From Sarcophilus harrisii (Eukaryota > Chordata > Mammalia > Dasyuromorphia > Dasyuridae): a stretch of DNA of 64,000 nt. The notes under the pieces were generated by a model that worked only from the letters and a program-made list of their open reading frames with translations, ran no database searches and was not told the origin of the DNA. Shown here piece by piece: positions 36,551 to 49,104 of the stretch. A program made the translations under genes and the position numbers. Numbering within the stretch: the stretch's first letter is position 1; each line of letters opens with the position of its first letter. The DNA lies in the NCBI RefSeq assembly GCF_902635505.1, contig NC_045426.1:672671087-672735086 (forward strand), given 5' to 3'.

Positions 36551-39500
36551 CTACCTGAAGAAGGGAAGGTGATGCTGGCTCAAGATGCCGCTAGTCCGGG
36601 GGGACTCTGTCTTCGCCATGACATCCTTGAACCAGGACGCCACATCCACTTCCAACATCTCGTATCGTTTGATGAAGCTGTGTTCCTGTGGGGGACAGGA
36701 AGGAGCAGGTCAGACCTAGGACCTGTGGCTCTGGGCCCCTCTCCTCCCTCCTGCTCCAAGGCCTTGGAGAAGCTCAGTGCCCCCTCCCCCAGTCCCAGGG
36801 AAACGGGCGACGTGTACTCACAAGTAGCTTATTGTACTTTGGTCTCTTCCTGTGATCTTTAGTAAGGCTAGGGAATAAGAAGACACCTGTATGAGCGCGT
36901 AACATGGGCTACTCCCCTCTTGAAGTGGGGGATAGGATATTTAAGGGGGAAGTAGAGGTGATTTGTCCCACGGGTCAATCCCTCCAGTCCTGCCCTTTCA
37001 AGAACCAAAGACCCCAAAAAGCTGCCGTGTCACAGGTTTACTCAAGCTCTCCTCCCTCAAGGGATGTCCGTACTTCCAGGGGGAAGGAAAGTCCCAGCCC
37101 TGCTGATGCAGGAGAATGGGAACCTCGCCAGGGGAAGAAGGAAACTCGTCCTAAGATGGGAGGGAGATGACCCGCCGGACGTCAGAGCTGAAAAAACCAG
37201 AGCTAAGCACGGCGGAGTACTCGGCACCCTGAGAACCAGCCAAGCCCTGGGACTTTTCTTCCTTTCCATTGTCCTGCTTTACACAGCTCCTGCTGTCCTG
37301 TCTAAAGTGACAACTCTTCAAAAAGGCATCCAAGGACCATGCAGGACATCTCCAGCTGAGTGTCGCCATGTCACCCGAGATTCAACTTGTCCAAAACTGA
37401 ATTCAGCCTTTCTGCCCCGCAGCCAGACGCTAGCCTCCTCTACCTTACCACCATCCATGTCACCTGCACTGACGAAGGACCCACACGTAGCGTTCTTCCT
37501 TCTGTGCTCTCCTGCCACCCATCATGCCTGGCCTGGGCCACTCCGGCCGGACGCCCAGCTCCCAAGTCCTGGACAGCAGGAGCTAGGAGGATGCTCCAGG
37601 GCCACATGCCCAAGGATCCCTACTCTGTTAGTGCTGACATGTAACCTCCAGGAGGCGCCACTCAGCTCACTTGCTGGTTGTCAAATATTCCCTCTTATCA
37701 GGCTTCAGTCTCGGTCAGACCCTCCTGTCCATTCTCCCAGTGCTGTTTGTGAGAACCCTCCAAGCTACGGACAACTGGTGTCAAGTACCAAGTCCCCTCC
37801 TCCCTCTCCCCCATTCTCCTGCCAGAAGTCTCTTTTATTCAGATCCAAACCTCTCCAGTTCCTTCGTTCGATTTTCCTATGGCATTTAGCTCTAGTCCTC
37901 TTCGGATCCTGGCCACCCTCCTGGGGAATGCTCTCAAGGGTGTATGGTCTTCTAAAAACATGCTGCTCCTGGCTCATCAGGAGGCCCAAGAAACCTCTTT
38001 TAGCGCAGTATGGGGCAGCATTGCCTCTGGCTCAGTCACAATACATCAAGTCCACTAAAACCTTTTCCTTTTTCACTCGAGCTAATGTCTTACTTCCCCT
38101 TTCTTGTAACAAAAAGATTTTGGAAACATAAACCTGAAATATCACCTTTATTGCTATTAAATTTCAGTGAAGCAACTGCTTTGGCCCAACAAGAGCTTTC
38201 TAAACCATAATTCTATCATTTGTCCTTCCCAACTTCACCTTGTTTCCAAAATGCAACAAACATACAAAAACATTTCTCTCATCCCAGGGTACTTACTCCT
38301 TGGAGACCTCCCTCTCTTTGGGGCAGTGATTCCAGCAGCTACCTCTTAATTTCTCCCAAGCATTGTCTACAGGATCAAGTCCCAACTCCTCAGCCTGTGG
38401 TCAATAATCTCTACACCCCACTTTCTCTCAACAGCCTTCCAAGTATCCACTCTAAGCAAAGCAAGCCTTTTCACTGACCATTCCCCACTCTAGTACTCTT
38501 GCCAACAATGTCCTCTCTTCCTCTTTCCTCCCCATCCTGCCCTGAATATTGAGGTCAACAATGATTTTTGCTTTCTCAAAAAAAGTCACAACTTTTTGTA
38601 TTCTGAAATCCAGAATCTAAAACTTATGCAAGCTGTCCCAATTATTAAAGCTTTAATAAACTTAAAATCACACTTGGACTTTTGGGACACCCTGTCAATC
38701 CTCTCTCCACCTTGCTTATGAGCTCCTCGAGAGAAGAGAATCAATCCGACCTTTCCCCTTCCTGTATCCCTTGCAGAACGTACAGCAGGCTCTCTAGGCC
38801 CCACTTTATCCCAAAGGCATTTTGATTTCAAAGCCTACTGGCCATATCTCTGCTAAATAAATTAGTTAAAAAGTAGGCACATGGGGAGTTGAGGGAAGAA
38901 ATGGAGGGAGGAGGGGAAATTGAGGACCATTGTGTACAAGAAGAGGACTCACCAGTCTTTAACAAAGGACTGAAAGTCCACCGAGAAGCCCATATTACTG
39001 GGCAGAAGGGGTGGCTCTTCCTGCAGGACCTTGGTGAGGACCTCAAAGTCAGTCTTGCAGTTCTTGTAGGGGAACTGCCCAGTCGCCAACTCCACCTAGG
39101 TAGGAAGGGCTGAGAATGTGGTCACCTTCCCTTCTTCCATTGCTCTTTTCCACCCTCTCTCTAACCCTCTGCAGTTAGTTCCCCTCTTGCACCAAGTTCT
39201 CTACCCCACCTGTGTCCCTCTTTCACAGATTTCCAAAATCAAAGGGCATCCAAGTCCAACCTTATCCTGCACAAGACTTCTTTCTACAGTAAACCTGACA
39301 AATGGTCATCCAAGATCTGCTTGAAGACTGGCAGTGATAGAAAGCCCATTCCCTCTCAAGAGGGCCCATTCTATTTCGCCAATTCTCTTCGTCTCAAATT
39401 CATGGGAGGACTCTCAAGCCCTTGGCTTTCAAAGTCATGTTAACTTCCATTTCCTTCATACTCAATTTATGTTTCTTTTGCAACTGTCTTCAGCTCCCAG

Positions 39501-42500
39501 GAGGCCTCCTCTATGCCCAGGGTGCTGCTGGGCATTTGGCCCAGGTCTGCGTGGCTCACCAGTGAGATTCCCAGGCTCCACACATCTGCTCGGATATCAT
39601 AATCAGGCTTGGTGGGATCTGGAGGGTCTATTCGCTCCGGCTGGTAAGAAGGAAGAGACAGACAATTTCTTCCAACAGCTCTCACAGACATACCCATGAG
39701 GATAGGGCAAAGCAAACAGCCCAGGAAACACCTGGGAGGGTCACCTGTAGGCCAGAGGACCAGCCCAGGTCAGTAACTCCCAAACTTGTAGAGATGAAAC
39801 ACAATCATTCTAGTATTTTACAACATCCCTCCCACTTTTCTCAACTCCAACCCTGGATAAAAATTCAAGTCAATAAAGATGTACCCCAGAGACAGGTGAC
39901 AACCTGCTAGACCACTATGATGCCAGGGCTAAGGAAAGCCTGCCCCATCGGGGACCCACAGCTCACCGCCATGTAAGCTGCACAGCCGGCGCTTCTCGTC
40001 TTGGCCTTGGAGTCCACCAGGCGGCCACTGATGCCAAAGTCACAGAGCTTGATCTGGCCCCGCTCATCGAGCAGGATGTTGGATGGCTTCACATCTCTGT
40101 GGATCACCCCATGCTTCTCCTTCAGGTAGTAGAGCGCCTTAACAATCTGCAACCACATCCACCCATCCCAGCCAGGACTCTTTTACTGCTGGGGAGCGGA
40201 GTAATGGCCCCAGTCCCCCTCACCGCTCTTTCTGCCACTCCTCCGTTCCCCTCCCAGAGCTCAGCGTCCTTCCTACAGCCCTCGCCACATGCAGTGGGGC
40301 CTCCAAGTCTAAGCATAACAGTACAAGGCTCCAAGTTCTCTCTCCTCCTTCTAGCACATCCATGTCTATAAAGCTCTGAAGGGACCCCAGATTATCCTCC
40401 AATCCATCTCCACCTACTTACAGCCACAGTCATCTTGCCTAAGATCCGCTCTGGGATGGGCCCTTGAATCCTCTTCTTTAGCTTCTCAGCACAGGTGCCC
40501 ATAAGCTCCATGGCAATGAAGACATCTGTCTGTGGAGGGGGATAAGGGGAAACAGCTGGGAGAGAGGAAAAGCTTTTCCTAGCCCACGATGTTATTTGTC
40601 CCGGAGCTGGCACACTTCTAGGTATTTTTAAGCCATGGGAATACAGTTTCTGGGAGGGGGGGGGGGGGGGGGCAACCTCGGAAATTTAGAGAAAAAAATT
40701 TTTTAGCACTTTTTATAAATCTAAAATCACTCCTTTAGTTCACAAACCAAGAATTAATTGTGATTTACATAAAAGTATGTAGGGGAGTGGAAGAGGAAAG
40801 TGGCAAGGGAAGGGAGAACGGAAGGTGTATGGGGCCAAACCACAGAGCAGAATGCATTCTGCCTGACCCAGTCACTCACATTGGTGATGAAGGTCCCAAA
40901 GCACTGAACAATGTAGGGACAGTCATGGCTCTTGAGCACCACATCCAGATCCATAAGAATTCGCTTGTTTTCTTCCTTGTTTCCAGAGCGGCGCATTTGC
41001 TGCAGAAGACCATTGGAGTTGCAAAGGGGGGTCAGGGCTGGGAAGGAAGAGGGCAGGAAGCAGAACCTCACCTTGAGTGGGACAGGGTGACCTGCCCTCT
41101 TAAAGGGCCCCTTCTTGGTCTAAGAGGGGCAAAGCAGACCTGCCTAGATCCAGAGATAAAGAGTGGGAGGACCAGGAAGGCAGGTGGGGCTGGTGTCTAC
41201 CTTGACAGCAAGGATGTGGCCTGTCTTCTTGAATCGCATCTTCCAGACCTGGCCACATGTGCCACTGCCCATCTCACCCAGATTCTCTAGGTCATTGATC
41301 TCCGCCTGGTACCTCTGGGGAAAAAGAAAGCACAGCAATTATCATCACCAACGGTTATTCCCCACAGCATGACAAATGTGGAAATATGTTTAGAAGAACC
41401 GCACACGTTTAACCTATAGTGGATTACTTGTTGTCTAGAAGAAGAGAAAATGGGAAGGAGAAAAATCTAGAACACAAGGTTTTGCAAGGGTGAATGTTGA
41501 AAACTATCTCTGCATGTATTTGGAAAAATAAAAAGCCATTATTACTAAAAAAAAAAAAAAAAAAATCTATTAAAAATATGCCCAATGTAAAACAACAACA
41601 AATATAAACACAGAGTCACCAAAACTATTATTCCCCACCTCTGTCCTCCAACCCATTGTCCCCGTCCAGAAATTGCCAGAACACTCTTCCTTAAGGCTCA
41701 ACCATCCGTCCACCCTCCACTCCCACCTCCAAGGCCTCTGCTGTGTTCGTGCAACAGGCAGGAGAGGGGAATGGGTGACAACCATACTCACCTGGCCTCC
41801 AATGGTCAGGTATCCCGTCTGCTTCATAATTTCCTGCAGCTTCTGGTCAATTTCTATGCTGAGGGAGGAGAGACAAGGGGGCGGTGATCCTGATAGACAC
41901 ACACTTAGGCACTGGCAGCCCTAATGGAGCAGCAAACTCCACTGACTCTTCCCACCCTAACAGCGACAGCTCGATAGTCTATTTCCTCATTCTCTCTATT
42001 CCAAAGTCCCACTCAAGTGCAGTCCCCATTGTCCCAAAGCTTCTTTTTTTCCCTACACTGCCAAATCCCAGGGCTTTTCCCAAGGCTATCTTACCTTCCC
42101 AAACATCAGCAATATCCCCTCGATCCTCTAACACTTGCCCACCTCTCCATATCCCCACTCAAAGACTCCTAAACTTTAGACCATCTTCTATCTCTGTCTC
42201 CTCACCTCTCCATGCTGCGCGGCATAAACAGTGGTGTAGGGAACCCCAACATGTGCCGGGGCCGAGCTGGTGGGGTGGGCTGCTGGGGGGAGCTCTCTGA
42301 GGAAGGAGATCGGCTTCCCCCATCGTTGGCCAGAGGAAGCTGCAGGGCTGTGAGAGAGAAGGGAGGATAGGAACAGCCGAGGAGTAAAGGGAAAAGAAAC
42401 GTCAGTTTTCCAAGGACAGCCCATCTTCCAGGCTCCACAAGACTCTGCCCAAAGAGCTCCTTCACTACAACTGACAATTAACTACTAAAAAACCCAAACT

Positions 42501-45500
42501 AATGCCTAGAAAAGGGCCAAGCATTCTGTCCCTCCAAGAGAGTTGTGCAATTAATTTTTCCACTGTCCCAAAGGTGCGGAACAGACCCAGGATATCAGCC
42601 ATCCAGCTATGGGTCCAGATGTCGGGGACCTTTTTCCTTCAGGTTAACCCCTTTCCTACAATGAAGAACTCTCGGTCAAGCTCTATTCTAGATCTGACTC
42701 ACTTTCGTGGGAAGTGAGATGACCCAACCCAAATGGCCCCTTCATTCAGTCTTGAATGTCAGGAAAGGTAACCCCAACTCTTTGCCCACCACTCAACGGC
42801 AATCAGGGAATCACCTCCTAGGTTTGAAAGCAACAGAAGCAGGAGGTTATCTGAAGACTGAACAATCGGGGACATCCTCCCTTTCTCCCCCTCTCAATGC
42901 CCCAGCCAGGACAGAGGTTGGCTTTCAGTTACCTGCTACGGCAACCACCCAAGGAGCTTAAAGCATTTAAGTATTGACTGGTCCAGCACTTTGGTCCCAG
43001 GGGAAGGGACCAGTTTATCCTTCTCCCATTCCTCTGATTATAAAGAAAAAACTAGGAAGGGACAGGATACTTCAGGACCCATACTAAACTAGAGATTTTC
43101 TTTGCAGCTCCAAAAGAATTAGGTCTTAGGCTAGGTCAGGCACATGTGTGCCTGGACAGAGAGGGATGGGAGAAGGGAGCAAAAAGGACTTGATTTCCTA
43201 ACACCCTCTAGGCCCCACAGGCTGCCCCAGGAACATCATTCCCACTAGCAGCAGAACTTCAGTACCCCCATCCCTGCCTCTCAGGGTCCAGAAGAAAGCA
43301 GATGGTGGGCCAGGGAGAACCACAAAACCTTTAGCAGTAAAGGGAACCTGAGGGTTTATTGCTGATCCCTTCATTTTAAAGATGGAGAAAACGAGGCCTA
43401 AAGAGGGCAAAACCAAGTGGTCAAAACCATGCTGTTTAGTAGAATGGTCCTGAGCCCATGTAATGGGTCTCCTGAGACTGCCCAGGACAGAGCTCTTTCC
43501 TCCTCTCAATGCAGAGGAAATAAGACCTCGACCTGGCTCACATTCCCCGGGGCCTGGCCTCTGAACACTGACTGCTCTTGGTTTGTAGAGCACAGCCCCT
43601 CAGATCCAGGGAGCCCACCCTCTTTGAGGAAGGGGAGGGCTCAGAGGTCCCAAGGAGAACCCAAGCATGGGTGCCCAGCCCTCAGCCACCAATCTTCCCA
43701 TGTCAGTCCCTCCAGGTACTACGGCGTGCACAAGAGCAGGCCTCTAGCGGGTTTTTCCCCGATGCCCCCCCAGCCCCATAAGCAGAGGGAAAGACGGAAG
43801 CCAAAGGGTTGGGGGAGGAGGGGCAGATTCCCAGGAAAAAGTCAAAGGGAACTCAGGAGTCCAGCCTCCTCTTAGTGGGCTCCCTCTAAGAAGCAGGGGG
43901 TGTATGTGGAATGGGGAACATCAGACCTCCTGACAGTCCTGACAAATTATATCACATCAAGCAGCCTGCATGCAGGAGAGCTGGCCCCTTCATGCAACTA
44001 ATAGCCCCCCGGAGGGGCAGGACATGCTGTAGGCAGGCAGGCAGGCAGCCACTCTGGGTGAGGGATGGTGGATGGGGATGGGATGAGGAAAAAAGGAATA
44101 CCACTCTAGTGTTAAAGGAGAAAGAGGAGACCTGGAAAGAAAGACAGTTTCAAACATGTAAACACAAGAGACTGAACAGCAATGAGGAGAGTGGGGGGGG
44201 CGGGGGAGGGGAAGACAGACAATGAGATTCAGGACAGAAAAACAATAGCAGCAACTACTATTCCACTAAAGAGGGTCACAAAGGGAGAGGATGAGAGCCA
44301 GAGGGCTCATGAAGGGAGGTTCTGTCAACATGAAATAGGAATGTATGAGCTGTTGAGGGCAGAAAAGGAGCTGCTGAACAGAGACAGAGGCTTAGAAGAA
44401 GTGGAAAAGATAAGATTTATTGACTAGGGAAATTGGGGTGGGGGGGGGAGTTGGAGAGGGAGAGAGGAGGTAGAGTGTCAAAGGAAGAAAAAAACAATCC
44501 TTCACAAGCTGCTCTATCTTGGCTCAGAAAGGAAACTTCCTCAAGAAATCATCTAGGCTGGTGTTGTGTCTTCAGCATTAACAGGTGGGAAGCCTGAAGG
44601 CAAATATTACTGGCACTCTGAGTCCTCCAAGAAGGATTTCTTAAGGCCCATAGCCCATTCCCAAATGGGTGGGTCACAAAAATGACAGGATAATGATTTC
44701 CAGGTCAGTCTTCCAAATGGGGCCTCTCTGTTCCGAGATAAGTTTGTCTCTAGGGAGAACAGTACCCTAGGAAGTAAATGGGAAACTCTCTAGGATGTCT
44801 TTCATTTCCAGTTCAATGAGGTGAGGGAGCTGGATTGGACTCCACTGACTTGGCGCAGCTCTGGTCCATCCTCTGATTCCCAAGTTTTCTCAGTTGTCAA
44901 GGTTTCTCTTTGCATAACTATGTATAAATTAAAGGGAAAGGGTTTCTGCTCACTGAGGCATCTGGGGAAGTCTGGACATCGCAGAGGCCAGGCACATTGC
45001 CTCCATTAATAAATGTTCATTGAACTGGTAGCATTAAAGACAAGACTCCTCTTACAAATAAGGAAAAGTTCATGGAAGTAAAGTCTGAGGTTGTTTCAAG
45101 TGCTATTCCTCTTCGCACCTTAAGTATTTCTCTTTGTGGTCACCATTCACTCATCCACTCTTTGTCCTAGTATTTTAGGACAAACGCCAAGTGCTTTTCT
45201 CCTTGTCCTTTCTTCTCTTCCACACCACCTTCGATGCTCTGTCCTTATCCTTCAACACACTAAAAACCAACCCTACTCCTGCCCATACTATTCATACTAG
45301 GGCCTGGAGATCATCACCACCTTGCCACTACAATTTGTGGCTGGCCTTGGGAAGCAAGAGGGGAAAGAAAGAGGCTCAGAGTATTATCCACAGTCAGAAA
45401 GGACCTGAGAGAACCTTTATTTTAAATCCCAAATTTCACTGCTCCCTAAAATGTGGGGAGGGCACAGGTCAAACCACAGAAAAAGAGACGTGAGGTACAT

Positions 45501-48500
45501 CTTCTGCCCTTTCAGACTCACCCCGTATCCTAAGTCAGGGAGCCTAGCAATGAGGAAACTGGCAAAGGGTGGACCTACTGCCACAGCTGTCACGGAACTT
45601 TCCAAATGAAGTTAAGTCCAAGAGTAGGAGAGCTGAAAAGTACTTAGAATGCCTCCTGTCCTCGGGAAGAAATCACACCAGCTTAAACTCTGGCTTCCTG
45701 ACTCAATTTGGCCTGCCCAATTGTAAAGGACAGTCAGAGAAAAGCTCAAAGGACCGGAGAACTCGAAACAGAATCCCCACCAACTTCTTCCAAATGGTTT
45801 TATTCCTCCTTGCTAATAAGGAAAAAAAGGCTTACTGCTGACTGATACTCCAATGCAAGTAAGTGGACATTCCAGCATATGGATCCTTCCTGCCTCCTCA
45901 TTTTCTCTGTATCCAAAGTGCAGCTAAATCCTGTCAATGCTGCCTCGACGATCTCCAGCACTGCCACTACCCTGCTGCCGGCCCTCGTCACTTCATCTCC
46001 GGACTATTCCAATGGTCAGCCAATTGGTTTTCCTGCTTCAAGTCTCTCTTCACCCCAAACCATCTTTGACTCAGCTGACCAAGTGATCTTTCTTTAGGGA
46101 AGGTCTGCTTACAGATCACTCTTCCATTCAATAAACTCGTGGGGCTTCTTATTGCCCTCAGGATAAACCATAAGCTGACTTTAAAGGCCCTTCACAATCA
46201 GAGCCCTTCCTACTTTTCTAGTCTTTTTACACACCTTACACCTTCCCTGTACTCTAATCCAGTGACCAGCCTTTTTTCTCTTCCTTGTATAAGGTCCTTC
46301 AGATCTCCCAACCCTGTGCCTTTTATAATAATGATCACAACAACTAGCATTTACAAATAGCACTTTAAAGTTTGCAAAATAATTTACCAATATCTCATTT
46401 TATTCTCATTCAAACCCTGGAAGTAGGTGCTGTTATTATTCCCATTGTACAGATGAACAAAATGAGGCAGAAAGATTCGATGCCTTGCCCAGAGTCACAC
46501 AGCTGTAAGGGTGGATTTGAACTTGGTTTTCCTGCCTGTGAGTCCAGGGATCTACATGGCATCTCCCACCTGCCTTTTCAGTGGCTGTCCCCCAGGCCTG
46601 GAACGCTTTTCTTCCTCACTTCTTCCTCCTCGATTTCTTCAAAGTATAGCTTGAATCCCACGTTCTCCAAGAAGTCTTTCCCTGTCCTCCTTAATGCCAA
46701 GGATTTCCCTCTGAGCTTATCTCCAACTCATTCTGCCACATGGAAGATGGTGATAAATGCTTGTTGACTTGACAGAGAGGATGGGGTGGAGAGATAGGGA
46801 GGCATCCATTACTTTCTACACTATTTAGTTAACTCTATTTGAAAGTCAGGTTTTAGGAGGGTGATGCTGTGTGACTATTCTGCTCTATTTCAGCCAGCTG
46901 TATATAAACTGGACTCCAGGGGGCCAGAAGGCAAGATGGGGGAGCTGGTCAACTGGGTCAGTTGGAAGACAGGCAAAATATCAGAGTAGTTATCATATAT
47001 GAATCAATCTCGGGATGAAACAGGACTGGAATCACCAGGCTTAGGGAGCACAGAACAGCTAGCTAGCCTGCTCCCCCAAATCAGATGGTGACTCTGGGGG
47101 CAACAAGCAATGAAAACTGAGGAGGAAGGTCCTACTCTTGGCAAGTGCTGACTCAGGGGAAAATTTTGGGTGGTAAAGCGTAGGAATAGAATAGTAGATT
47201 CTAAATTTCTAGGTTCAACCTCAAATATTGTTTGGGCTAAGGCCCCAAGAACAGTAAGTAGTAGAAACAGGTGGGTTACAAAACTAATTAGGAATGGATG
47301 TTGAGAGAAATAATCAGAACACACACACAATCAGATAAAGCCAATCAGCAAGAAGCACATACGACTTATCCCACCACAGCCAAAGAATAAGACAGACATA
47401 CTTCTTTGGATACAAAGAGATTCATCCACACTGCACTCAGACAAGCTCAAAACTCAAAGGCTGAGAGATCCTACACATCAATCTACAAAGAAAGGCATGG
47501 TGAACAGAACAAAGAGGCGGACAGAAAGGGAGAGTGCTCCAGGAACAGGTAGACAGAGGTAGAGAAAGAGTCAGAGAGGGATAACTGAACACACAGCAAT
47601 TCTATGCGGGCTGAAGGCAGCAAGTTAAGTCAATGATGCAGAAGTCCAAGCGGTGATGATAAAAAGGCTGGTACCTGCTCGTTGGGACGGGGCAGGAGCA
47701 GGGCTTAGAGTGATCACAATAACTGGATGGGGAAAAGGAAGAAAAAAAAACAACACCACAATAAATAACAGAAACTACCAATTGATTCAAAGGAAAGAAA
47801 TAAAATCATAACAAAGAAGAAAGGGGAAGGGGAGGCACCAAATCAATTCGAAGGGAAAAGATGAGGAGAAAACCAACAGAGATGGGAAAATGGGATGGAA
47901 CCAACAATGAATGCACACACCTGAAGGAGGGACCCCTCCCTCAATTGTCCTCTCTTTCTGATTAAAGGGCACTGGTCCCATCCCTCTTCAAACCCAATTT
48001 TACTTCCTGGAAGTTTGTGGCTGATCCAGGCACAAACAAAAACCCAAATAGCGGCCCAGGGCAAACGACATCACCCGACCATCTGGAAACCAGTCGGGAC
48101 GGTCTCCGACCTCCGGTGCCCAAAAGAGCCAGGGGAGGGACTCAGGCGCTCCCAATTAGAAAGGAGAGGAGAGGCAAGAATGGGAAGACCAGAATCCCAG
48201 ATCTGTTGGGGGGTGGGGGTGGCGGAGGCTGGGGGAGTTTAGGCAGCCACTGGGCGAGAAGACCCGGGTTTCCAGAGCCAGGCTTTCCTGGCCTGGCTGC
48301 AAGAGGAATCCCGCACTTCCAAAAAGGAGATCTCCCCTGTCCCTGCGAAATTCTGGGGGCCTCCTCCCTTAGGGCGAGCGCTGAAATTCCTGTACAAGGA
48401 GTCAACTTAGTGCGGGCTCCGGGGGATACCACCGCCCGAAAACCGGCCAGAAGGGCAGGCCATTCGCTGATAAACGCCTGCAAGTGGAGCGGGAAGAGAG

Positions 48501-49104
48501 GGGAACCGAAGGTGTCACCCCCTGCCCCCTCAGGGCTGAGAACGGGGAGCGCTCAGCCTCCTCCCCCCAGGGCCCTACGTGTGGAGAGGAAGGGATCGGG
48601 AAAGGGGGAAGGGGCCGGCAGGATTCCTCCCTCCCTAAGGGCTGAGGAGGGGGAAGGGGGCGAAAGAGAAGGGAGGCGAGGAGTCTGGGGAAGGGCTCAG
48701 GGCAGTTTCTCGCCCCCCTTCAGGTCAGAAAGGAGGGGACCGGAAGTCTTCCCCCTCCTCCAGGCTTGGAGTACAGCCCTGGGTCAGGGTGACCCTCTCT
48801 TCCCATGGCCAGCGGAGGGAGGGGGGAGTCTCGGGAGAGAGAGGAACCTGGAGGGGTAAGCCGAGGGGTTCCGGAAGTCAGGGGCGGAGCTTCGGTTCAG
48901 GGGCGGGGCATCTCATCCTGACGCCCCGCCCACCTCCCCTCCCCCTTCGTCCCCTCCCCCCCCCTTGCAGACTTCCTTACTCGGCCTGGGCCGCTGCGGG
49001 CTGATCTCCAGGTTGAGGTCGATCCTCCGCCGGGCCTCGCGGTTCTCTTGCTTCAGCTTCGCCTCCAAGCGGGATAGCTTCTGCTCCAGGGAGGACGCCG
49101 CCAT
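36551..49104 (-). CDS. MAP2K7: Dual-specificity MAP kinase kinase 7 (MKK7), 11 coding exons
   Basis: Coding exons on the minus strand: 49104-48981, 42347-42206, 41858-41792, 41314-41201, 40999-40880, 40529-40422, 40146-39967, 39640-39560, 39095-38953, 36867-36822, 36685-36551. All borders are GT-AG with matching phases, and the product is 419 residues, the human length. MKK7 phosphorylates JNK (chiefly on Thr) in stress and cytokine signalling in the cytoplasm and nucleus. The N-terminus ([18 protein letters not shown]) holds a coiled stretch and three JNK-docking motifs: [24 protein letters not shown] and [13 protein letters not shown]. The kinase has glycine loop GSGTCGQV, Lys149 in [12 protein letters not shown] with Asp243, DFG at 261-263, and activation-loop Ser271 and Thr275 in SKAKT. 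C-terminal FKDVMAKTE is the DVD-type docking region. Differences from human include KKRIQGP (M to I), SNMGFSVDF for GHMGFSGDF, and SGILSQHH near the end. Introns hold MIR, L2, L1 and a MITE. The gene lies directly upstream of TGFBR3L. Confidence 0.97.
37340..38570 (+). repeat. L2 LINE body in MAP2K7 intron 9
   Basis: Decayed L2 ORF2 order: TTCAACTTGTCCAAAACTGA (NLSKTEF frame), then a CTTGCTGGTTG block and the sequence leading to TCAGCCTGTGGTCAATAATC. It lies antisense to the gene. Confidence 0.55.
38625..38696. mobile_element. Candidate Tc1/mariner-type MITE remnant
   Basis: The ends GCAAGCTGTCCCAATT and TTTTGGGACACCCTGT are imperfect inverted repeats. Between them lies the perfect 18-bp palindrome TTATTAAAGCTTTAATAA (38,642-38,659). 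The GGGACACCCTGT terminus is typical of small mariner-like elements. One arm seems shortened. Confidence 0.45.
40656..40672 (+). repeat. Run of 17 G in MAP2K7 intron 5
   Basis: A pure G tract (C on the transcribed sense of the gene) lies between exon 6 (40,529) and exon 5 (40,880). It is likely length-polymorphic. Confidence 0.9.
41362..41567 (+). repeat. L1 3' end in MAP2K7 intron 3
   Basis: Reads GGAAATATGTTTAGAAGAAC, TGGATTACTTGTTGTCTAG, AACACAAGGTTTTGCAAGGG, AAAACTATCTCTGCATGTAT and ends in a run of 19 A. It is antisense to the gene and lies 48 bases upstream of the exon 4 acceptor, so its complement supplies T-rich sequence close to that splice site. Confidence 0.85.
43330..43440 (+). 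repeat. MIR-type fragment in MAP2K7 intron 1
   Basis: Contains CTTCATTTTAAAGATGGAGA and AACGAGGCCTAAAGAGGG, as in the MIR core. Confidence 0.5.
43441..45870. other. MAP2K7 intron 1, no further element recognised
   Basis: Single-copy-looking intron sequence. A weak L2 tail lies at about 44,998-45,035 (TTAATAAATGTTCATTGAAC). Open frames lack motifs. An exon cannot be excluded but none is supported. Confidence 0.4.
45880..46780 (+). repeat. L2 LINE 3' part carrying a MIR, in MAP2K7 intron 1
   Basis: L2 order: CTGCCACTACCCTGCTGCCG, TCACTTCATCTCCGGACTAT, AAAGGCCCTTCACAATCAGA, then (46,560 on) GGCCTGGAACGCTTTTCTTC and a final GATAAATGCTTGTTGACTTG. A sense MIR at 46,322-46,560 splits it (ATTATTCCCATTGTACAGAT, TGCCCAGAGTCACACAGCTG). 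Confidence 0.7.
46781..47670. other. MAP2K7 intron 1 sequence, nothing recognised
   Basis: No repeat that I can name. It lies just downstream (in gene direction) of the cassette exon. Confidence 0.4.
47675..47722 (-). CDS. MAP2K7: MAP2K7 cassette exon (48 nt, in frame)
   Basis: Between acceptor CCCCATCCAG and donor GTACCAGC lies a 48-nt exon of the right phase. Spliced between exons 1 and 2, it turns RPRPTLQLPLA into [20 protein letters not shown] followed by ALQLPLA. This equals the insert known from longer human MKK7 isoforms ([17 protein letters not shown]) and gives a 435-residue form. It splits the second JNK-docking motif. In human T cells, skipping of this exon on activation is reported to strengthen JNK docking. 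The acceptor has only a short pyrimidine tract and the donor (GTACCA) is weak, which fits regulated inclusion. Confidence 0.9.

Noticed and set aside
37064-38131. Plus-strand open frame of 355 codons
   Set aside because: It lies inside MAP2K7 intron 9, overlaps an L2 that reads in another frame, and shows low-complexity P/S/L-rich sequence without any family motif.
48017-48859. Plus-strand open frame of 280 codons
   Set aside because: Antisense in the GC-rich start of MAP2K7 intron 1. Stop codons are rare by composition, and the R/G/P-rich product has no motif.
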